6,286 bases of DNA from an uncultured Pirellula sp. (GTDB taxonomy: Bacteria > Planctomycetota > Planctomycetia > Pirellulales > Pirellulaceae). The stretch spans positions 1 through 6,286 of the forward strand of contig CAILTZ010000117.1 in the NCBI GenBank assembly GCA_903837255.1, given 5' to 3'. Under the pieces are notes generated by a model. That model had not been told where the DNA came from. It saw nothing but the letters and a program-made list of their open reading frames with translations, and ran no database searches. Of the stretch, positions 1 to 6,286 are shown piece after piece. The translations under genes were made by a program, and so were the position numbers. The stretch's first letter is position 1. Each line of letters starts with the position of its first letter.

Positions 1-124
1 CCAGGATGTGCTAGACGCTACGCTAACGCAAGCCGGCCTTGCGACCCAGACCCGTCGGCCGGAGTTGGTCGCGGCCCAAGCTAGCTTTGGCCCGGAAATA
101 TCCAGTATCGAAGAACTTGGCTAA
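1..124 (+). CDS. 3' end of an unidentified protein-coding gene
   Basis: A reading frame open from the left edge (codons starting at base 2) gives 40 residues and ends at TAA 122-124; the C-terminus reads ...PEISSIEELG. It is followed 38 bases later by a strong intrinsic terminator, as expected for the true 3' end of a gene. The visible part is soluble, with no membrane segment and no motif I recognise, so no function is proposed. The short length means the frame could be open by chance, but the terminator in the same orientation supports it. Confidence 0.6.
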   Translation, partial: QDVLDATLTQAGLATQTRRPELVAAQASFGPEISSIEELG

Positions 125-162
125 ACCCCAGGATTCTGGCGTATACCCCAAATGATCCTCAA

Positions 163-197
163 CCCGCTGGTGTTTCCCGCCAGCGGGGTGTTTTTTT
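163..197 (+). terminator. Rho-independent terminator of the left-edge gene
   Basis: An 8-bp perfect GC-rich stem (CCCGCTGG at 163-170 with CCAGCGGG at 180-187) encloses a 9-base loop, followed by GTG and seven T residues (191-197). It lies 38 bases after the stop at 124 and before the FHA gene, so it separates the two transcription units. The remainder of the gap (198-315) shows no promoter that I would defend. Confidence 0.85.
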
Positions 198-301
198 CTG
201 CTACACTAGAGGCTTGTAACGCGCTGTAACATCCTATCCCATGGGGTGGGCACCCGAGCCGGATCGTGAGGCATTTACGCGAGAGCGGAAGCCGAGGTAT
301 T

Positions 302-305
302 GGAG
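302..305 (+). promoter_or_regulatory. Ribosome binding site deciding the FHA gene start
   Basis: GGAG lies 10 bases before ATG 316. The in-frame upstream ATG at 241 has no purine-rich stretch before it, and the 25 residues it would add do not resemble the start of an FHA domain. This favours 316. Confidence 0.5.
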
Positions 306-315
306 TTTTGTAACC

Positions 316-972
316 ATGTCAAAATTGACCTTGCGGGTCATGCAAGGGGCTGACCGGGGGAAAATCTTCGGCGATCTGACCCCTCCGATTTCGATCGGAC
401 GCGAGGATGGCAACACCATCCAACTCAACGACGAGCGGATCAGTCGCTACCATTGCAAGATACTTCTCGATAACCAGCACTTGGTGCTGACCGATCTGGA
501 AAGCACCAATGGTACCAAAGTCAACGGCCAAGAATCCAAATTGAGGATACTGCGCTTCGGTGATTTGATTCTTGTGGGGCGTAGCCTGCTACTTTTTGGA
601 GACCAACAGCAAATTCGCGCTCGCTTGAACGAAACCCACTTGGTCGGCGAAAAGGGAAAACCCGACCCTCAACTCGAGGCGGATTTTGAAATTGATTCGA
701 ACCTGATCGTCGAAGCGGCCAAGCAGCCAAGCCTAGATACTCTGCCTCCGATCCCAGGCCGCCTGAGCCCGAGCCAAGCGGCACAACTCGCCGAAGTCCT
801 CGAATACATCCACCTAGGGATCGGAGAGGTGGTCGATGGGGTACAAGCCCACGAGCCGCGAGGCGCAGTCTCGATTTCGCAGGCCAACTGGCAATCGCTA
901 TTGCTCGTTTACGCCAATCTTTCCGAAATGATCCGAGCGATCGCAGATCCAGAGTTCAAGTTCCCTGGTTGA
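316..972 (+). CDS. FHA domain protein (phosphothreonine-binding)
   Basis: A 218-residue cytoplasmic protein with an N-terminal forkhead-associated domain (about residues 4-95). The conserved FHA signature is present: GRE at 28-30, the S43-x-x-H46 pair in ISRYHCK, and STNGTKVNG at 63-71 containing the N-G pair that contacts phosphothreonine. FHA domains bind phosphothreonine peptides, usually downstream of Hanks-type Ser/Thr kinases, which are numerous in planctomycetes; the partner here is not known. Residues 96-150 form a polar, proline-containing linker. Residues 152-215 look helical (SPSQAAQLAEVLEYIHLGIGE then a hydrophobic LLLVYANLSEMIRAIAD stretch) and match no domain I recognise. There is no signal peptide or membrane segment. 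The gene stands alone, with a terminator upstream and a convergent gene downstream. The start was chosen at 316 rather than 241 because of the GGAG site and because the FHA fold begins at MSKLTLRVMQG. Confidence 0.9.
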   Translation: MSKLTLRVMQGADRGKIFGDLTPPISIGREDGNTIQLNDERISRYHCKILLDNQHLVLTDLESTNGTKVNGQESKLRILRFGDLILVGRSLLLFGDQQQIRARLNETHLVGEKGKPDPQLEADFEIDSNLIVEAAKQPSLDTLPPIPGRLSPSQAAQLAEVLEYIHLGIGEVVDGVQAHEPRGAVSISQANWQSLLLVYANLSEMIRAIADPEFKFPG

Positions 973-978
973 TTCAAG

Positions 979-1015
979 TCGATCACCAACAAAGGTGGTG
1001 TCGAACATCGATTTT
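979..1015 (+). terminator. Possible weak terminator between convergent genes
   Basis: An imperfect hairpin lies in the 46-bp gap between convergent stops: TCGA-T-CACCA (979-988) pairs with TGGTG-TCGA (996-1004), with one bulged T and a 7-base loop, followed after seven bases by TTTT (1012-1015). The T-run is short and displaced, so it may instead be chance complementarity. If real, it serves the FHA gene. Confidence 0.3.
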
Positions 1016-1018
1016 GTT

Positions 1019-2419
1019 CTAGCGCGAACTCACGATGGTTTTTGCCGAACAGCGCCCGACAGTATTGACGCTGTGGACGGTAAGCTTCCCAGGACCCGAG
1101 CCAGATTTTGAATCGCTTAGCGATTGGATCGAAACACGCATCTGAGCCAAAGGCTGCGGAGGGGTGTCGCTGTACTGAAGCCCCTGGAAAACCGGTCTCC
1201 CAAAGGGGTTGTTGCTTTTCTCCGGCAACCGAGCAACCTCTTTGCCATCACTCTCGATCACAAAATAAGCCACCCCGCTTTCGAGGTCCGCTTCGCATTC
1301 CCAACCGATCGTTCCACCTTCAAGCACGGCGTTCGTCGGAGCAGGCGGCAGAGTGTCGTCAGGCACCAACGAATCCTTGCAATATTGCGAATACAGTTTC
1401 GCAATCCGTTCATTTGGTAACCACGACCATTTCAATGCATCGGCTGAAGCGTTGCTGGAATCCAAGGCGACATGGGAATCCTCTCCATAGGAGGCCAGCC
1501 AAGCTTGGCTGGCACTCATTGGCCGGAGGGCTTGTCCCTGCATTTCAGGCAATCGCTGCGTCAAGCATTCATCTAGCCATGGGATCGCAAGGTACCGTTG
1601 ATTACCGCATTCGTGACTCGTCAGAGGATCGACAGAGGTTGCGATCAATCCACCCCGAGAACGCAGGTTATTGAAGAATTCCAAGTTTGCTGGCCAAACC
1701 GATCCGAACCGTTCATCCTGTACTGTAACCCCCTCCTTGGTCCCTAGGTTGCACATCAATGGGACCGAGAGCACCCCATCGTTGATCGGATAATTCTGAA
1801 TGTTGCCTTTTGAGGCAACCGGTTCCACCAATGGAACACCGGAGCGAAGCCATGCGGCAACGGTCCTTTGCGGATAGAGTAGGGCCATCCCTCCGCACCA
1901 ATGTCCACCACCACTGTGACCCCAGAGTGCCCAAGGCAACTTCGGCAGTTCCGGATGCCCTGATTTCTCGCCGAGCATCTCGAGAGCCTTCTGAAACGCC
2001 TTGGCAGATCCCTTTCGCGGGTCGCACCACATTTGGCAGTCGGCTTTTTCGGGTTGCTCGTAAGCTGGCGAGAGCAGCGCGCAGCGATGTTTTTTCGCGA
2101 GTGCTTGCCATTGAAGATCATAAGCACCCGTCAGTCCGGACTTGCAGGATCCCTCCCCACAACCGTGCTGGTGCACGACGATCCCTCGAAGGCTTTGTAC
2201 CCCTGATGGAATCCAAATCGTAAAGTTCGCTCCAAAACAAAGTTCGCCAGCCTCTGCGGACGCTTCGATTCGGACTCGGTGATACGGCAAACTCGCTTCA
2301 GGGAACACATCGTAGGGGGCCGATTGCCCAAGGATCGCTGAGCTTGTGCAAAGCAACCAAGCAGCAAACGAGAAAGGAAATCCTTGGGTTTTTCGCGAAA
2401 GAGCGGCTAAAAAGGTCAT
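1019..2419 (-). CDS. Secreted alpha/beta hydrolase (esterase/PHB-depolymerase-like) with C-terminal beta-sandwich-like domain
   Basis: A 466-residue predicted exported hydrolase, counted from ATG at 2419. The N-terminus is a signal peptide: a short basic region, then a hydrophobic core (about residues 14-31, [17 protein letters not shown]), with cleavage probably near GQSA at 31-34. The catalytic domain spans about 45-295. It has an oxyanion-type HQHGCGEG at 83-90, the nucleophile elbow GHSGG with Ser169, and a late His269 in [20 protein letters not shown], the usual place of the catalytic His in this family; the Asp was not assigned. Residues 357-466 look like a fibronectin-III/beta-sandwich module ([19 protein letters not shown]). 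Thirteen cysteines lie outside the signal peptide, suggesting disulfides in an exported protein. The substrate cannot be deduced. The frame is open back to ATG 2620, but that start would overlap the divergent promoter and gene and bury the signal peptide. ATG 2482 is a second alternative. None has a convincing Shine-Dalgarno site. The gene is divergent from the acyltransferase and convergent with the FHA gene. Confidence 0.85.
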   Translation of the reverse strand: MTFLAALSRKTQGFPFSFAAWLLCTSSAILGQSAPYDVFPEASLPYHRVRIEASAEAGELCFGANFTIWIPSGVQSLRGIVVHQHGCGEGSCKSGLTGAYDLQWQALAKKHRCALLSPAYEQPEKADCQMWCDPRKGSAKAFQKALEMLGEKSGHPELPKLPWALWGHSGGGHWCGGMALLYPQRTVAAWLRSGVPLVEPVASKGNIQNYPINDGVLSVPLMCNLGTKEGVTVQDERFGSVWPANLEFFNNLRSRGGLIATSVDPLTSHECGNQRYLAIPWLDECLTQRLPEMQGQALRPMSASQAWLASYGEDSHVALDSSNASADALKWSWLPNERIAKLYSQYCKDSLVPDDTLPPAPTNAVLEGGTIGWECEADLESGVAYFVIESDGKEVARLPEKSNNPFGRPVFQGLQYSDTPPQPLAQMRVSIQSLSDSKSGSGPGKLTVHSVNTVGRCSAKTIVSSR

Positions 2420-2531
2420 TGGTTTTAAGGTCCATAGGGCAGGAAGAATGGTCTGATTTTGCTCACAGGCTACGTCGGCCATTGCAACATGCGTAGAGCG
2501 AATTGGTAAATCGCTTCCCGCTGCGCAAACC

Positions 2532-2560
2532 TTGACTGTCCCGATGATCGAACGTATTGT
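2532..2560 (+). promoter_or_regulatory. Sigma70-like promoter for the acyltransferase gene
   Basis: TTGACT (2532-2537, 5 of 6 to the -35 consensus) and TATTGT (2555-2560, 4 of 6 to the -10 consensus) are spaced exactly 17 bases apart. Transcription would start near 2567 and leave a leader of about 55 bases before ATG 2623. Promoter rules in planctomycetes are not the E. coli ones, so this remains a prediction. Confidence 0.5.
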
Positions 2561-2564
2561 AGCA
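2556..2564 (-). promoter_or_regulatory. Extended -10 element facing the hydrolase gene
   Basis: On the - strand, TGC immediately precedes TACAAT (2564 down to 2556), matching the extended -10 form TGnTATAAT with one mismatch. No good -35 is visible 16-18 bases upstream, which is tolerated for extended -10 promoters. It overlaps the opposing -10 box almost completely. A start near 2549 would give a leader of about 130 bases to ATG 2419, or about 67 bases to ATG 2482. Confidence 0.35.
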
Positions 2565-2622
2565 GTATAAAGTTTTGAGAGTTTTTGGTTGGCTGGCGTC
2601 GGTAGACGGCGAATTGACATGT

Positions 2623-3759
2623 ATGACTACTGAGCTACGCGTTACCGAAATAACCAAGCCGAATAATCTTCTCGGCCTTGGCAGCGACTGGAATCGCCTC
2701 TGCAACCTGACACCTACGGCGACTGATCGGCGTTTTGGATCCTGGGATCTGACTTTCCCATGGATGCTCGGATGGCTCAGCGAGGTTGCCGAGGAGCAGC
2801 GGGACATTCTGGTGCTTACAGCCACCGTCGGCGAAAGCCTGCTGGGCATTTTGCCCCTGATGATCCACGACGGGGCAGAGGGACGAGAGCTGAGGCTCAT
2901 TGGGTCCGAAGGTTGCTTTGGGGACTCCAAAGGTATCTTGGGCGCCGGACAGGATCAAGCCAAACTCGGAGAGGCATTCGGCGACTACCTGACCAAGGAA
3001 TATCTAGGCCAGCTGCACAAGCTGAACTTTCAAAGAGTTTTCGAAAAAAATCTTGGGATAAGAGCCCTTGTAAACAACCTGGTCCACAACTCCGGATGGA
3101 GTGCTCGAACCATGGCAGAATCCTCGACCCGCTTTCTCTTTCGTCCAACACTAGGTCCCGATGGTGCGCCGATCTGGTCATTGGCAGTTCGCCGCAAATT
3201 GAAGCTCGTCGAGAAGGCATTCGCAAGCGGCTTGTTCGGTTTCTCAGAAGCCTCCGAGGAAACTGACAAGCAGCAGGTCGTCAAGCATGCGATGATGATC
3301 AGTGGAATGCACAGGAGCGATGCTCCCGAGTTGAAGCATCGCTTCGGATCGATCCCCATGGCTCAGCGGGTCATGGACTACCGGTTTTCACCTGGAGTCT
3401 CCAAACACTTGTCTGAGGTCGGACGCCTCGGGGCTTGCAACCTGCAATGGAAGGGCAAGCCGATCGCAGGAGCATTGTATGTCGATTACGGTCATACTCG
3501 GCATGTTTTCTGGATGGCGGTGCGAGTCCATCCAAACCAAGAGCAGTTGGTATTCTGGATGCTCTTTTCAAAGATGGTGCGATCGACACTACGCGATGGA
3601 ATCGACGAAGTTCAAATCGCCTCTATGCTGGCTTCGTGGACGATCGGGCTCAAGAACGATGCGGCAGCGGTATGTTCGATCGAAGCGACTTCGCCAACCA
3701 CCCTACGCGACGAATCCTCCGAAATTTCATCTTCCAAAGATACGATCACCACGACCTAA
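2623..3759 (+). CDS. GNAT_6/FemAB-like acyltransferase (CelD/BioF2-type), putative
   Basis: A 378-residue protein without signal peptide, built like the GNAT_6 (BioF2-like/CelD) acyltransferases that have two GNAT-type halves. The N-terminal half shows [16 protein letters not shown] (40-55), the usual aromatic stretch of the family, then a beta-hairpin with LLGILPLM (73-80) and [10 protein letters not shown] (88-97). The C-terminal half has the typical core: [20 protein letters not shown] (269-288), followed by a VFWMAV strand and a helix (308-325) that would form the acyl-CoA or aminoacyl-tRNA side. Such enzymes move acyl or aminoacyl groups onto amines in envelope polysaccharide, lipid or peptidoglycan pathways; the substrate here is unknown. 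The usual final G-x-x-x-YK motif is only weakly echoed (WTIGLKND, 339-346), and the last 25 residues are a polar Ser/Thr-rich tail. ATG 2623 is preferred over an in-frame TTG at 2575, which would add 16 unlike residues. It is probably cotranscribed with the next gene. Confidence 0.7.
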   Translation: MTTELRVTEITKPNNLLGLGSDWNRLCNLTPTATDRRFGSWDLTFPWMLGWLSEVAEEQRDILVLTATVGESLLGILPLMIHDGAEGRELRLIGSEGCFGDSKGILGAGQDQAKLGEAFGDYLTKEYLGQLHKLNFQRVFEKNLGIRALVNNLVHNSGWSARTMAESSTRFLFRPTLGPDGAPIWSLAVRRKLKLVEKAFASGLFGFSEASEETDKQQVVKHAMMISGMHRSDAPELKHRFGSIPMAQRVMDYRFSPGVSKHLSEVGRLGACNLQWKGKPIAGALYVDYGHTRHVFWMAVRVHPNQEQLVFWMLFSKMVRSTLRDGIDEVQIASMLASWTIGLKNDAAAVCSIEATSPTTLRDESSEISSSKDTITTT

Positions 3760-3833
3760 CCACTTGCCAGTCGTCAACGCTTCGCCGATATTGCTGGGAT
3801 TTACGGCATTGCTGCGATTTACGGACAGAAGCG

Positions 3834-3838
3834 AAAGG
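3834..3838 (+). promoter_or_regulatory. Ribosome binding site deciding the DUF2786 gene start
   Basis: AAAGG lies 10 bases before ATG 3849. The frame is open much further upstream inside the acyltransferase gene, but only this ATG has a ribosome binding site, and the conserved domain begins directly after it. Confidence 0.5.
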
Positions 3839-3848
3839 TATTGGTATT

Positions 3849-5057
3849 ATGCCAACGATCGGGAGATTCCGATGGGACGATGGCGGGCGGTCAACTTGCG
3901 GTTTCGTCGGCTTAACTGGTGACTGCGTGACTCGGTCGATCTCAATAGCAACAGGGATCGCCTATCGGGATGTCTACCAAGTCCTGATGAATCGCTACGG
4001 CGATACGCCTCGAAACGGAGTCCCCCGGAGCATCTACGCCCCCTACATCGAGGAGCTCGGTTGGCAGGAGCAGGGGGTTTCCAGTCCTGCGTTGCCAATC
4101 GAAGCCTATAACTTCGCACCCGGCATATCCTTGGTGCTGGTCCAAGACCAATATGGTCGGAAAAGTCATCTTTGCACAATCGTCGACGGAGTTCTTCACG
4201 ATACATGGAACCCTTGCGATGACGAAAGCACTTTTTTTGTTTTCAAATGTTGGCAGCCATCACCGGGCGCTGCATGCAATCACCGATTTTCATCCGGCGA
4301 CGATGAGGTTCGCCATTCAGGGGATCTGACCCAAGCCGAGTTCGAGAAGATCATCCATCGGCTTCGCGCTATCGACAACACGGCTCGCAATCAAGCCGCT
4401 ACGGAAGGCGAGCGAGAAAACGCCCTTCGAATGATGCAAAGCTTGATGCTCAGACACAACCTTTCCCGAGCAGATTTGGAGAGCCAAGATGGCGACGACT
4501 CAACGAGCTATGCTCGGATCGCTTGCCCAGTCAATGGCTCAAAATCCGTGGCCTGGGAAAAGGAACTCGCCCATTATGTCACACAACATGTTTTTCCCAT
4601 GACGCAATGGTACGCGGGGAGCAAAGGACATCGCACCCTCTTTTTTTTCTACGGTCCGCACACCGACGTCCAGAACGCCATCCAGCTTTTTCGCGAGTTG
4701 CTTCTGACCATCGCTACCGCAGCGAAATTGCTCTATGGAGGATATTCTCGCGGAAGCGGTGCTTCGTATGCCGAAGGCTATGTGAGATCATTACCGAAAT
4801 CCACAGATTTAAGCGGCGTTGCTTGCGATGATCTCGGTTCCCAAATTACCAGCTCGGAACGATCCCTGATCAAACAGCGATTCATGGTTGTCCACAAGCG
4901 ATCAACAGATTGGCTAGTCGCAGAATGCGGTGTTCAGTTGGTCTCGACCACACGGCGATTAAGAGATTTTCGCGATCCCGCAGCAGAACTCGTGGGCCGT
5001 AAGCACGGGGCGGAACACAAAATCGATCCTCCATCAGCACCTAAACGGTTGAATTAG
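3849..5057 (+). CDS. Papain-like Cys-His-Asp domain fused to DUF2786 and DUF7168-type domains
   Basis: A 402-residue soluble protein in three parts. Residues 8-137 match a family I know from phage and plasmid hypothetical proteins: DDGGR (10-14), GDCVTRSISIATG (24-36), SHLCTIVDGVLHDTW (106-120) and a closing FKCW (132-135). The order Cys26...His107...Asp118 (or Asn121) is that of papain-fold cysteine peptidases or amidases; activity is inferred, not shown. Residues 162-211 are DUF2786-like (FEKIIHRLRAIDNTA, then NALRMMQSLMLRHNLSRADL). Residues 218-312 fit the domain that usually follows DUF2786 (now DUF7168), with W236, the YGPHTDVQNAIQLFRELL helix and SYAEGYVRSL. A terminal AAELVGRKHGAEHKI (378-392) resembles the closing segment of DUF2786 proteins. 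The molecular role of DUF2786 is not established as far as I know. The gene lies 89 bp after the acyltransferase, with no terminator seen between them, and ends 7 bp before a convergent stop. The 8-T run at 4641-4648 leaves the frame intact. Confidence 0.8.
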   Translation: MPTIGRFRWDDGGRSTCGFVGLTGDCVTRSISIATGIAYRDVYQVLMNRYGDTPRNGVPRSIYAPYIEELGWQEQGVSSPALPIEAYNFAPGISLVLVQDQYGRKSHLCTIVDGVLHDTWNPCDDESTFFVFKCWQPSPGAACNHRFSSGDDEVRHSGDLTQAEFEKIIHRLRAIDNTARNQAATEGERENALRMMQSLMLRHNLSRADLESQDGDDSTSYARIACPVNGSKSVAWEKELAHYVTQHVFPMTQWYAGSKGHRTLFFFYGPHTDVQNAIQLFRELLLTIATAAKLLYGGYSRGSGASYAEGYVRSLPKSTDLSGVACDDLGSQITSSERSLIKQRFMVVHKRSTDWLVAECGVQLVSTTRRLRDFRDPAAELVGRKHGAEHKIDPPSAPKRLN

Positions 5058-5064
5058 TGCCAAC

Positions 5065-5979
5065 TCAGCGTGCATCGCCGGTTAGCTGTGCCTTGACTCC
5101 CTTCTTGGCCCCGTAGGGCTCCTTGGCCGTATCGGTATCCCCTGCGATTCGCTCTAGGTTTTCCCGAGAGCCCGATGCATCGCTCTTTGCAGGCTCAAAA
5201 AGTGGGTGTGCAAAGGTGATTTGCGAGCGAGGATCAACACCATTCGGGGATTCACTCGCCGGAATCTCATCGTTCAAAATCCTTTGGCCCCCAAACCTTC
5301 GGCCCGCGAAACGCGGACCGCGATAAATCGACCCTTGCTGGATCGGCCCAATGCCCAGGAACCAAGTATCCTTTGCATTGCTTCCAGATTGAGCGATCCC
5401 CGATTGCCATAGGGGCTCTCTGGTCTCGCGATCATAAGCAAACACAGCAATCTTGGACGCAGCGCTTTTGACTTCTTTCTTGGCAACGGAAATTTCCGGG
5501 ATCGAAGGCAGCATCGGTGCCGCAGCCATGATCGTCGATGTCCCTCCGAAGATGTTGATCGAGGGAATCCCGTACGTGACATTGTGACCGTCTGTTCCCA
5601 ATGCCCCACACCTGGCTTCACAAATAATATCCGCAGCATCCTTGGTGTCGACGATCTGACAACCGGCTGCCGTCAACTGCTGCCGGATCGAACTGATTAC
5701 ATAATCCGACGTCACTAGATTCGTCTGCATCGGCACCCCTGGGATCGGCTTACCTGCCGAGGCCATGAAGGTTGTATCTAAGTAAACTGTGTAGCCCGTG
5801 AGAGGTCGAAAATCAATTTTCGAAATGGTGGAGTCGACAGCATCCGACATGAGCAACTGCTCGGTGGCCGTCACCGACTTGGTAGTACCACACCCTGGAA
5901 CGGAAACACCGCCAAGCAATAGGAGTACTATCCAGTGCAAACGGAACGCTAACTTCGCTCTCATCGATCCTTCTTTCAT
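5065..5979 (-). CDS. DUF6655-like lipoprotein
   Basis: A 304-residue predicted lipoprotein. The N-terminus has basic residues, a hydrophobic stretch (WIVLLLLGGVSV, 16-27) and a lipobox VPGC ending at Cys30, followed by GTT, so lipidation and envelope anchoring are expected. The body matches what I recall of planctomycete DUF6655: ATEQLLMSDAVDSTISKIDF (38-57), a VYLDTTFM strand (65-72), DYVISSIRQQLTAAGCQI (92-109), ADIICEARCGALGTDGHN (116-133), SKIAVFAYDRETREPLWQSG (175-194) and FLGIGPIQQGSIY (207-219). Function is unknown. The alternation of strands and helices with an ageing-type 'LTAAGC' helix recalls small outer-membrane-associated lipoprotein folds, but that is speculation. Residues 235-304 are a polar tail of low complexity. 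ATG 5979 overlaps the upstream stop as ATGA. ATG 5964 is a real alternative, with GAAGGA (5973-5968) just 3 bases before it and the lipobox at Cys25. Confidence 0.8.
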   Translation of the reverse strand: MKEGSMRAKLAFRLHWIVLLLLGGVSVPGCGTTKSVTATEQLLMSDAVDSTISKIDFRPLTGYTVYLDTTFMASAGKPIPGVPMQTNLVTSDYVISSIRQQLTAAGCQIVDTKDAADIICEARCGALGTDGHNVTYGIPSINIFGGTSTIMAAAPMLPSIPEISVAKKEVKSAASKIAVFAYDRETREPLWQSGIAQSGSNAKDTWFLGIGPIQQGSIYRGPRFAGRRFGGQRILNDEIPASESPNGVDPRSQITFAHPLFEPAKSDASGSRENLERIAGDTDTAKEPYGAKKGVKAQLTGDAR

Positions 5980-6286
5980 CGAATCTGACTGGTCGAATTG
6001 GCCTGCTGAGTCCGCTGCGATTCCTGACGCATCGCGTCGATCAACTGCTCGCTCGGTCGATCGATGGTCAGCTGCCGGGTGCTACCCGAGGAATCGGTGA
6101 GAATCACAGTCATTGTTGCGGGCAACGTCGGTCGCTGTGGCGAGGGTGCAACCTGCGAGGCACTCGAACCTAAAACTGCATCGGACCGAACTCCGGATTT
6201 TTTCCGCTGCCCATCGCTTAAACCCAACTTATCAATCTGGGAATGAACGACTTGCGTGCCGCAATAAAGGCCTTCGTTGAGTTCAG
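5976..6286 (-). CDS. 3' part of an unidentified gene upstream of the lipoprotein
   Basis: The frame is open from the right edge (first full codon at 6284) for 102 codons to TGA 5978-5976. The first visible residues, ELNEGLYCGTQVVHSQIDKL, are compact and look folded. The middle (about 30-57) is a Ser/Pro/Arg-rich linker. A short beta-like segment TMTVILTDSSGSTRQLTI (about 57-74) precedes a Gln/Ser-rich helical C-terminus. A TTG at 6227 could serve as a start only formally, with no ribosome site before it, so the gene almost certainly begins outside the window. Its stop overlaps the lipoprotein ATG by 4 bp, which indicates cotranscription and translational coupling. I do not recognise the family. 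Confidence 0.65.
   Translation of the reverse strand, partial: ELNEGLYCGTQVVHSQIDKLGLSDGQRKKSGVRSDAVLGSSASQVAPSPQRPTLPATMTVILTDSSGSTRQLTIDRPSEQLIDAMRQESQRTQQANSTSQIR

Noticed and set aside
241..315. Upstream ATG for the FHA protein
   Set aside because: There is no ribosome binding site and the 25 extra residues do not resemble FHA N-termini.
935..950. GCGATCGC palindrome as a functional site
   Set aside because: I noticed it only once in the window, in coding sequence, and GATCG-type words are frequent here, so it is most likely background composition.
1108..1674. Long + strand open frame inside the hydrolase gene
   Set aside because: It lies antisense to a well-supported gene, with Arg/His/Ser-rich composition and no recognisable motif.
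2420..2620. Extension of the secreted hydrolase by 67 codons to ATG 2620
   Set aside because: The frame is open, but the added residues look random, would bury the signal peptide and overlap the divergent gene's promoter. ATG 2482 cannot be fully excluded.
3435..3848. Extension of the DUF2786 protein by 138 codons to a TTG inside the acyltransferase gene
   Set aside because: The added residues are rich in Arg, Cys and Ser in the manner of an out-of-frame shadow, and the conserved domain starts right after ATG 3849, which has its own AAAGG site.
4641..4648. Run of eight T residues as a programmed frameshift site
   Set aside because: The conserved DUF7168-type segment continues in the same frame on both sides, and shifting would end in non-conserved sequence.
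5041..5100. Terminator between the convergent DUF2786 and lipoprotein genes
   Set aside because: Only 4-bp complementarities (GTTG/CAAC) are visible, with no T-run on either strand.

Overview
The window reads like a stretch of planctomycete chromosome, probably from the Pirellulales. This is inferred from a lipoprotein that resembles the DUF6655 family (recalled as essentially planctomycetal), a small FHA protein, a secreted cysteine-rich serine hydrolase, and moderately GC-rich DNA full of GATCG-type words. No rRNA, tRNA, CRISPR array, transposase or integrase is visible. No gap between genes exceeds about 205 bases.

Layout from left to right. (1) The last 40 codons of an unidentified + strand gene end at 124 and are followed by a clear intrinsic terminator (163-197). 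(2) A stand-alone + strand gene (316-972) encodes an FHA phosphothreonine-binding protein with a C-terminal tail of unknown function. (3) A convergent - strand gene (1019-2419) encodes an exported alpha/beta hydrolase with a GHSGG nucleophile motif and a C-terminal beta-sandwich-like domain. (4) An intergenic region of about 200 bp (2420-2622) carries a good sigma70-like promoter to the right, overlapped on the other strand by an extended -10 element pointing at the hydrolase. (5) Two co-directional + strand genes follow: a GNAT_6/FemAB-like acyltransferase (2623-3759) and, 89 bp later, a protein (3849-5057) that joins a papain-like Cys-His-Asp domain of phage/plasmid type to DUF2786 and its usual C-terminal partner domain. 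(6) A convergent - strand pair follows: a DUF6655-like lipoprotein (5065-5979) whose ATG overlaps by 4 bp the stop of an upstream gene that runs off the right edge (5976-6286).

How the genes work together: these look like several short, independent transcription units, not one pathway. The two likely cotranscribed pairs are acyltransferase plus Cys-peptidase-like/DUF2786 protein (+ strand), and partial unknown plus lipoprotein (- strand, ATGA coupling). The most unusual item is the three-part DUF2786 protein, whose N-terminal domain belongs to a family usually met in phages and mobile DNA. Its role is unknown. I found no complete new multi-gene system that I can defend.
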